Shown: positions 58,804-64,000 of the stretch, piece after piece | Layout: each line of letters starts with the position of its first letter | Numbering within the stretch: position 1 is the first letter of the stretch | Assembly: GCF_029784165.1 (NCBI RefSeq) | Contig: NC_073695.1 | Location: forward strand, 226,891,916 to 226,955,915 | Source of the DNA: Wyeomyia smithii | Lineage: Eukaryota > Arthropoda > Insecta > Diptera > Culicidae | Reading direction: 5' to 3' | DNA: 64,000 nt | The notes under the pieces: generated by a model | Told to the model about the DNA's origin: nothing | Database searches by the model: none | What the model saw: only the letters and a program-made list of their open reading frames with translations | Program-made: the position numbers and the translations under genes

Positions 58804-58995
58804 GATTGCGGGAGAATTTATCTCGCAAGATGCATGAAAAACGCCGTAGAAGTGCGCGGTTATAACCAATCATGTTGGTGTCTTCTACAAAAAATGCGCA
58901 AATCCAATTTCCGCACTTTTTGTAGAAGATATTACCGCGATTGGACGTACCCGCGCACTTCTACAAGAATTTTTCGCGAGAAAATTTGTCGCAAT
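58804..58995. mobile_element. Foldback MITE upstream of stumps
   Basis: The outer arms ATTGCGGGAGAATTTATCTC and GAGAAAATTTGTCGCAAT pair imperfectly. Inside, GTAGAAGTGCGCGG faces CCGCGCACTTCTAC, and CTTCTACAAAAA faces TTTTTGTAGAAG. It is non-coding and lies about 250 bp before the stumps start codon. Confidence 0.75.
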
Positions 58996-59246
58996 CAACA
59001 ATATGTTTCAAAACTGAACACGAACAAAACTATTATTCGTTTTTTTTCTTTTCTAGATTGTGCAACCAAGACAAGCTATTTTCTGATTTGACACAAAACT
59101 TCGGTGGATAATGCGAAGGAAGAGTATAACAATATGAATAATGCTACTGCACAACGAAATGTTTCATATAACGTAGTGAAATAGATTGATAAGTCTTTCA
59201 TTTATTTTGGCTAGCCTTGGTAAAATAAGTTTCAAAAGTGCAGCTG

Positions 59247-62200
59247 ATGGAGGAAAATACGATGCTCTCAGATAATCCAGCTTATTTTGACGAGCAAGTT
59301 ACAGCTAAAAGTGGAGACACAAACAAGAGAGGTTTTATATTCAGAAAGCGCAACTCAACAGGTAAATTTCACTTTGCGAGGCAAGCGAATTCAGAACATA
59401 AGCAACCTCCAGCTCACAAACAACGTGCTGGTTTAGAAGGATTTCAACGCTATCGCAGCAACAGTGCCACTTTGTCGCGGATAAAGCCATTTACACTTCC
59501 CGAGTACAGTAATACCAACAATGATTGTTCTGTGAATCGAAGAGATAAACATTGCCGTGAAAGGCAAATTACTAATTGTGATGATTCATCTAGTGCAAAA
59601 ACAAGAAGACATTCAATTCGTACGTTTAATAGAAAAGAGCAGCTGCAACCAGCGGAAATTTCAGATGAGGTACCAAATATGCTTGCACCTAAGGCTCCTG
59701 TTGGTTTGGTTGGTGCAAGTACGCATTCGCTGACTTCAATGGAAGATATAGTATTCATCACGACTCGACATAACGAGCAAGCATTTATGTGGGTGAACCA
59801 TCTAAAAACATGCTTTGACAAAATAACGAAACAAAGAGGAAAGTTACCTTTCAAGTTCCTACATGTCACAATTGATAGAAACCAATTCGAGCACCAGTTA
59901 GTGCAGCGCTGCCGTTCCACGAAGCTGCAAATAGTTATTATCTGTCCTGCAATGTTTACATTGTCACCACAATATTTACGTTCGACTTTTGAATTGTTAT
60001 TGAAACCAGAAAAAGTTTTAGGTGTATTACTGAATGTAACTGAAACGCATGTGTTCGAAAGCCATAAAGATACATTGCCAGGTTTTAAAAAATGGCGAAT
60101 CTGTTTTGAAGGCGATTCTAAGCAGTCTTTTTTGAGTGAATTACTTGGTATTGCGATGGATATTTTAGGAAGCGCTCTACGTCAGCAGCCGCACTGTTCT
60201 GATCAGAAAATTATTTTGCCAAATGAAGCTCCGGCTGAACCTCATGAATCATTCACGCTTTTTCCTAGAAAAGTTAAAATTGGACATAATAAAGTTCTAG
60301 CCGTTTTCATACAGCCCTTGAACAAAACCGATAGGATTAAAATCAAAATCGAAAAAGCCAATTACGTCATAGAAATAATCAATATCAAGCGTAAGAATCC
60401 TTACACCGTTCAATTTAGTATTCCAGATTATTGCATGGAAATTTCAACAATAATTGGTATCCGAGTAGAAAGAAATAGTATCAACATCGGCTGTCGGCCA
60501 CTAAAGTGTGAAAGCCAATTTCGGGAACTAGAGCAAATCTTAAGAAGACAGAACACACCGATGGAGTTCCTGTGTCAAGTAGTTGGAATTCCAGCTCTTG
60601 ATCGCGAACAGTTAGATTTGCGTCTCTTCAAAGCATTCGAAAATACTGTACCAAAACATTTCCATTTACTTAATGAGTTAGACAGTGCCAAAAAGTGGAA
60701 AACACACAGAGAAGCGAATCCAGAGAAGTATCCATCGCTGTTACATTTCGCGGCGTATTGGGGACTCGAACGATTGTGTCTACGATTATTAGAATGTCCA
60801 GGAGCAGACATTGTATGTGAAATGAGGAACAAATTCGGCCGTACACCAGGTGATTTGGCTGAACTTGGTGGACACTATAGTGTAGCAGATATCATTAAAA
60901 AATTATCTAGAAGAGAAGAATTCTCTACCATGTATCATTGTTTCAAAGGAATTAGTGACCTATCTCCGAATAAAGTGGTTATAGAACCTAAATCAGCTTC
61001 CATAGAGCAACAGCACCAGCAAAATCCAGGCTATATTGAAATGAATTTTAGTGGAAGTGATGTGGAGTCTATCGATAATGATATGTTGAATTTGGTCACT
61101 AATTTGAATTATTTGATGGTGGATACAATCCACGAAATACAAGAGGAGCTAGCTTCTTCGCCAAACACCGAAAAGGATCAAGAAATCGTAAATAATTTGA
61201 ATGACGATTACAGAGAACATGATATATCACAACATGAACTCAAAATTGCAGAATTTCAGAACGTCGTTTCGAACGATAATAGCAAAAACGATTTGTTTAG
61301 TCAGGAGTGTTCGAAATTATTAGAAAATAGCAATGATTGCTTGAGCAATGACAAAAATAACGCAATGCAACCATCTCATTCAGTTGACCTAGAGAGTAAT
61401 TATTTAGTGCAACCTTCGAATATACCGTTTAGTGAATGCAACAGTGCCAACTCACCAATAGTATATCAACAGATACCAAATAATGTGCAATTAAACAATA
61501 CCTCCGATGCTGAAAATGAAATATCGCATCTACGATTGAGCTTCCGGGGGAGAGAACAGATGCTAGAAACCAAACCAAAGATTGCGTCTAGCTGTATGCA
61601 AGAAATTAATCGTTTCCATAAAACTGTAGATGTTGAGCTATTAGAATTATTTACAGATTTCAAAAACAATGTGTTCACTATTCAAGAAGTAGAACAATTG
61701 GTACACGCATGGAAATCTCGCAATGATGTCCAACAAAGTTTCATAGAAAAGCAGGAACAACTCGAAATGATGCGACAAGAATACGAAAGAATACAGCAAC
61801 AAAACAAAGAAAAATTAAAAAGGTCGAATCCATACGAAACCATGAAGAAAATTTTCAGTCGAAATAAAAATTCTGACTCTAAAAAAGAAAGAGACTTCAG
61901 TTCTGGAAGCTCTCGGAATGTTTATGAAGATAGTAAAGCTTCAATGCAGCAGTCGAGGAGACATATAACTTTATCAAGTGTTCACAGTAGTTCAAGCAAT
62001 TCTTCCGGTCGAATAAGCAATCTCAGTGGAAGTAGCAGTAATGGTATGCATTCTGACGCAGAGGGACCATCGTATGGATCACCAATCACTAGCGATAATA
62101 ACGTTGCTGAACAAGACAAAAGATTGGAAAATTACATGATTCCTCCAGTTCCGCGACCTGTTATTTTAATACAAAAATCCCCGCAAATCGAAAATACTCA

Positions 62201-62282
62201 ACGAATCACCAGTATTAATGCTGATGAACATTACACTATATTTCCTTCTAATGTTCCAGTGATTGAAAATGATTTAAAGTAA
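59247..62282 (+). CDS. stumps: Stumps (Dof/heartbroken) FGF-receptor adaptor, DBB-domain protein
   Basis: A single uninterrupted frame of 1011 aa starts at ATG 59247 (MEENTMLSDNPAYFDEQ); an in-frame TAA at 59226 limits it upstream. Residues about 165-310 form a TIR-like fold (DIVFITTRHNEQAFMWVNHL, LQIVIICPAMF). About 333-450 is the DBB (Dof/BCAP/BANK) region (FTLFPRKVKIGHNKVLAVFI). About 493-555 holds ankyrin-like repeats (SLLHFAAYWGLERLCLRLLE, NKFGRTPGDLAELGGHYSVA). A coiled coil follows at about 830-860, and the C-terminus is Ser-rich. Tyrosine motifs YIEM (596-599) and YETM (863-866) fit the YxxM consensus for PI3K SH2 binding; further Tyr sites are present. In Drosophila, Stumps is a cytoplasmic adaptor that links the FGF receptors Heartless and Breathless to Ras/MAPK in mesoderm and trachea. 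The length is close to the fly protein. AATAAA at 63257 and 63261 ends a 3' UTR of about 1 kb. Untranslated 5' exons may lie upstream. Confidence 0.92.
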   Translation: MEENTMLSDNPAYFDEQVTAKSGDTNKRGFIFRKRNSTGKFHFARQANSEHKQPPAHKQRAGLEGFQRYRSNSATLSRIKPFTLPEYSNTNNDCSVNRRDKHCRERQITNCDDSSSAKTRRHSIRTFNRKEQLQPAEISDEVPNMLAPKAPVGLVGASTHSLTSMEDIVFITTRHNEQAFMWVNHLKTCFDKITKQRGKLPFKFLHVTIDRNQFEHQLVQRCRSTKLQIVIICPAMFTLSPQYLRSTFELLLKPEKVLGVLLNVTETHVFESHKDTLPGFKKWRICFEGDSKQSFLSELLGIAMDILGSALRQQPHCSDQKIILPNEAPAEPHESFTLFPRKVKIGHNKVLAVFIQPLNKTDRIKIKIEKANYVIEIINIKRKNPYTVQFSIPDYCMEISTIIGIRVERNSINIGCRPLKCESQFRELEQILRRQNTPMEFLCQVVGIPALDREQLDLRLFKAFENTVPKHFHLLNELDSAKKWKTHREANPEKYPSLLHFAAYWGLERLCLRLLECPGADIVCEMRNKFGRTPGDLAELGGHYSVADIIKKLSRREEFSTMYHCFKGISDLSPNKVVIEPKSASIEQQHQQNPGYIEMNFSGSDVESIDNDMLNLVTNLNYLMVDTIHEIQEELASSPNTEKDQEIVNNLNDDYREHDISQHELKIAEFQNVVSNDNSKNDLFSQECSKLLENSNDCLSNDKNNAMQPSHSVDLESNYLVQPSNIPFSECNSANSPIVYQQIPNNVQLNNTSDAENEISHLRLSFRGREQMLETKPKIASSCMQEINRFHKTVDVELLELFTDFKNNVFTIQEVEQLVHAWKSRNDVQQSFIEKQEQLEMMRQEYERIQQQNKEKLKRSNPYETMKKIFSRNKNSDSKKERDFSSGSSRNVYEDSKASMQQSRRHITLSSVHSSSSNSSGRISNLSGSSSNGMHSDAEGPSYGSPITSDNNVAEQDKRLENYMIPPVPRPVILIQKSPQIENTQRITSINADEHYTIFPSNVPVIENDLK

Positions 62283-63290
62283 ATAATGAACAATTCTCCA
62301 ATTCAACGATCCAAAAACTAGAAAAGCGAGAATCCAAAACAATTAAAAAAGTACCAAAAATAGCAAATGCCAAATAGAACGAAGCTAGCCTTCAAAAACA
62401 GCAGTAAAATAGTTTCAGAAGCTTAGTTTCGTAAACAACGATAAAAAAGTATTATTCTTATAGACCAAATATAATGATTCTGTGCCTTCCAAAGTGGTGA
62501 TTTCGTGCAGGTTATAAAATCACAACTCGCAAAGATGCTCGTGAAGGTGTGAATACAGTACAAATGTAATCACTACAATGAATTTAGGAAACGAAACGAA
62601 TAGGAGATCTACATAAATGCATCTAGTTTTACCACTGTTTGTAAAATTTTCCCAAGAATTACATTCTAGTCACAAGTGAGCTTTTTCTATGAGTTGTACA
62701 ACGTTACAATTCCTAGAGTCCAATAAAAATTAGTTATCGATCAGCATCGTCGCTCTGCAGCGTTGGTAGTTTATAGATGCTACCAACCACCTAATCAGGT
62801 ATGCTAGAACTGTTATTTTTCACCTATTGTTAAATAGTTTACAAAAAAAAAATAGAAAGTGCATGAAAAATCCGACTGTAATTATTTATTTATTTTTTCG
62901 TTGTTTTGTATTGTTTTTTTGTTGTTTGTTGTTTTACAAGAAAAGTGCACTTTTATTTTCCAGGAGCACAATGGACAAAAATCATTGCTTCAACCCACCA
63001 AAGAGAAAAGAGCGTAACCAATCCTGATAAGTTTGAGTGTCAAACGTCTAACATCACCAGCAACTTGAAAGCAAATTAAGTCTGTTCGTCACTAAACTAA
63101 CCAAAGTCATCACTAATCTGACCAATAAGAATGAATGGGAAAATTTTCAAAACCTGATAACATGACAATATTATTAGATAGGACAGAAAATTATTAAAAA
63201 AAAAAATATTCTTATACAATGTAACTAATATAAATATGTCAGTGAAAGCCATTTTTAATAAATAAACTTTTACATATTTTTGAAATGCAT
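62283..63290 (+). other. Probable stumps 3' UTR
   Basis: AT-rich sequence without long frames, ending in overlapping AATAAA signals at 63257-63266. Confidence 0.6.
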
Positions 63291-63892
63291 TTTAAACTCA
63301 ATTTTGAATGCAATTTTAACAAAAAACAAGCACATACCTATTGACCCAACTATTTATAAATTTTATAATATTAGGAATGAACTGCCGATCAATCGGTTAT
63401 AAATTTATAGGCACACGTTATTTTCACCTTTTCTTTTGATACTTTACACGTAGCGTGTATACACAAGATCTGGGTTCATTTTATTTGCTCCTTTTTGACA
63501 GCATAAGCGTATGATTTCGGTGAACATTATAGTTCATCGCAGGTTTTTTCATGTTTTATTTTGCTCCGGATTTTCTTTGAAGTGAACAACCAGACTGGAA
63601 CCAGTGGAAGCTGTTCAGAATTGTGTCGTTTTAGATTTAAATTTTTTTTTTATAAATAGAGCTGCCGAATTTCGATACCGGACTAGTAGCTAGAGCAGAA
63701 TAAAGGTGAGTTTTAACCGAATTCATAATTACGCAGACAACTTGAGAGTTTCATCTCAATATGACTCATAGCAAGTACAGTGAACAAATATTACAATCTG
63801 ACGCAATTATATTATACGTATATCCATTATATCAGTAATCAAACTTATTCATTTTTTTTACAGTTACCTGTGGTCAAATTTATATTAGTTCA

Positions 63893-64000
63893 ATGGATAA
63901 TATTAACAATCTTCCTGTAGAGGTTAGTCAAACTAGGTTAAAAATTTTTACCCAACCTTTCACCTTTTCTGTGCACCGATCGAAAATTGTGACAATATTT
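63893..64000 (+). CDS. F-box/leucine-rich-repeat gene 4, first coding exon only
   Basis: ATG 63893 starts MDNINNLPVE, which ends at 63922 with donor GTTAGT, the same position and phase as in genes 1-3. The window ends inside intron 1. A 5' UTR intron is suggested by donor AAAG|GTGAGT (63706) and acceptor TTTTTTACAG (63863). The first ten residues are close to those of gene 3 (MTNINDLPIE), so this is probably its nearest paralogue. Everything downstream lies outside the window. Confidence 0.7.
   Translation, partial: MDNINNLPVEVSQTRLKIFTQPFTFSVHRSKIVTIF

Overview
This window is nuclear DNA from an insect, most likely a culicine mosquito (Aedes-like). The inference rests on spliceosomal introns of about 55 bp, AT-rich intergenic DNA, a clear orthologue of the insect FGF-signalling adaptor stumps, and a very dense mix of non-LTR retrotransposons from several clades (R1, Jockey, I, CR1, RTE), tRNA-derived SINEs and short inverted-repeat (MITE-like) elements. 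The species cannot be fixed without a database search.

Roughly 0-43 kb is gene-poor and transposon-rich. In order it holds an RTE-clade relic (about 2.2-3.85 kb); a hAT-type MITE (4.1-4.4 kb); a 5'-truncated Jockey copy carrying a 175-bp TA microsatellite (4.6-5.2 kb); a 5'-truncated R1-clade element with target duplications (6.24-10.16 kb); several MITEs (10.8-15.8 kb); a complete Jockey insertion (16.94-22.10 kb) that landed in an old RTE relic and was itself hit by a hAT-type MITE; RTE, mariner-like and pogo-like relics (23.4-27.3 kb); a SINE (27.6 kb); foldback elements (28.5-32.1 kb); and a CR1-type element with a PHD-finger ORF1 (about 32.9-37.95 kb), interrupted by a 0.9-kb inverted-repeat element and a second SINE. 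Large palindromic elements follow at 39.8-43.3 kb.

From 43.6 kb to the end the window holds host genes. Four F-box/leucine-rich-repeat genes form a cluster: 43606-45291 (+), 47571-45822 (-), 56605-58519 (+, with an internal stop) and the first coding exon of a fourth at 63893 (+). Each has the same unusual architecture: a first coding exon of only 8-11 codons, split in phase 0 inside the F-box. The stumps gene (59247-62282, +) lies between the third and fourth. Between the second and third sit a 3'-truncated Jockey-clade element (47.95-49.85 kb) containing a MITE with perfect 67-bp arms, and an I-clade element (about 50.9-55.9 kb) with an RNase H domain.

The F-box proteins are expected to act as substrate adaptors of SCF ubiquitin ligases. 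The stumps product couples FGF receptors to downstream kinases in mesoderm and trachea. Nothing links the two functionally beyond neighbourhood. I found no CRISPR array, bacterial-type operon or clearly new enzymatic system. The most unusual items are the F-box gene family architecture, the nested insertions and several structurally odd inverted-repeat elements.
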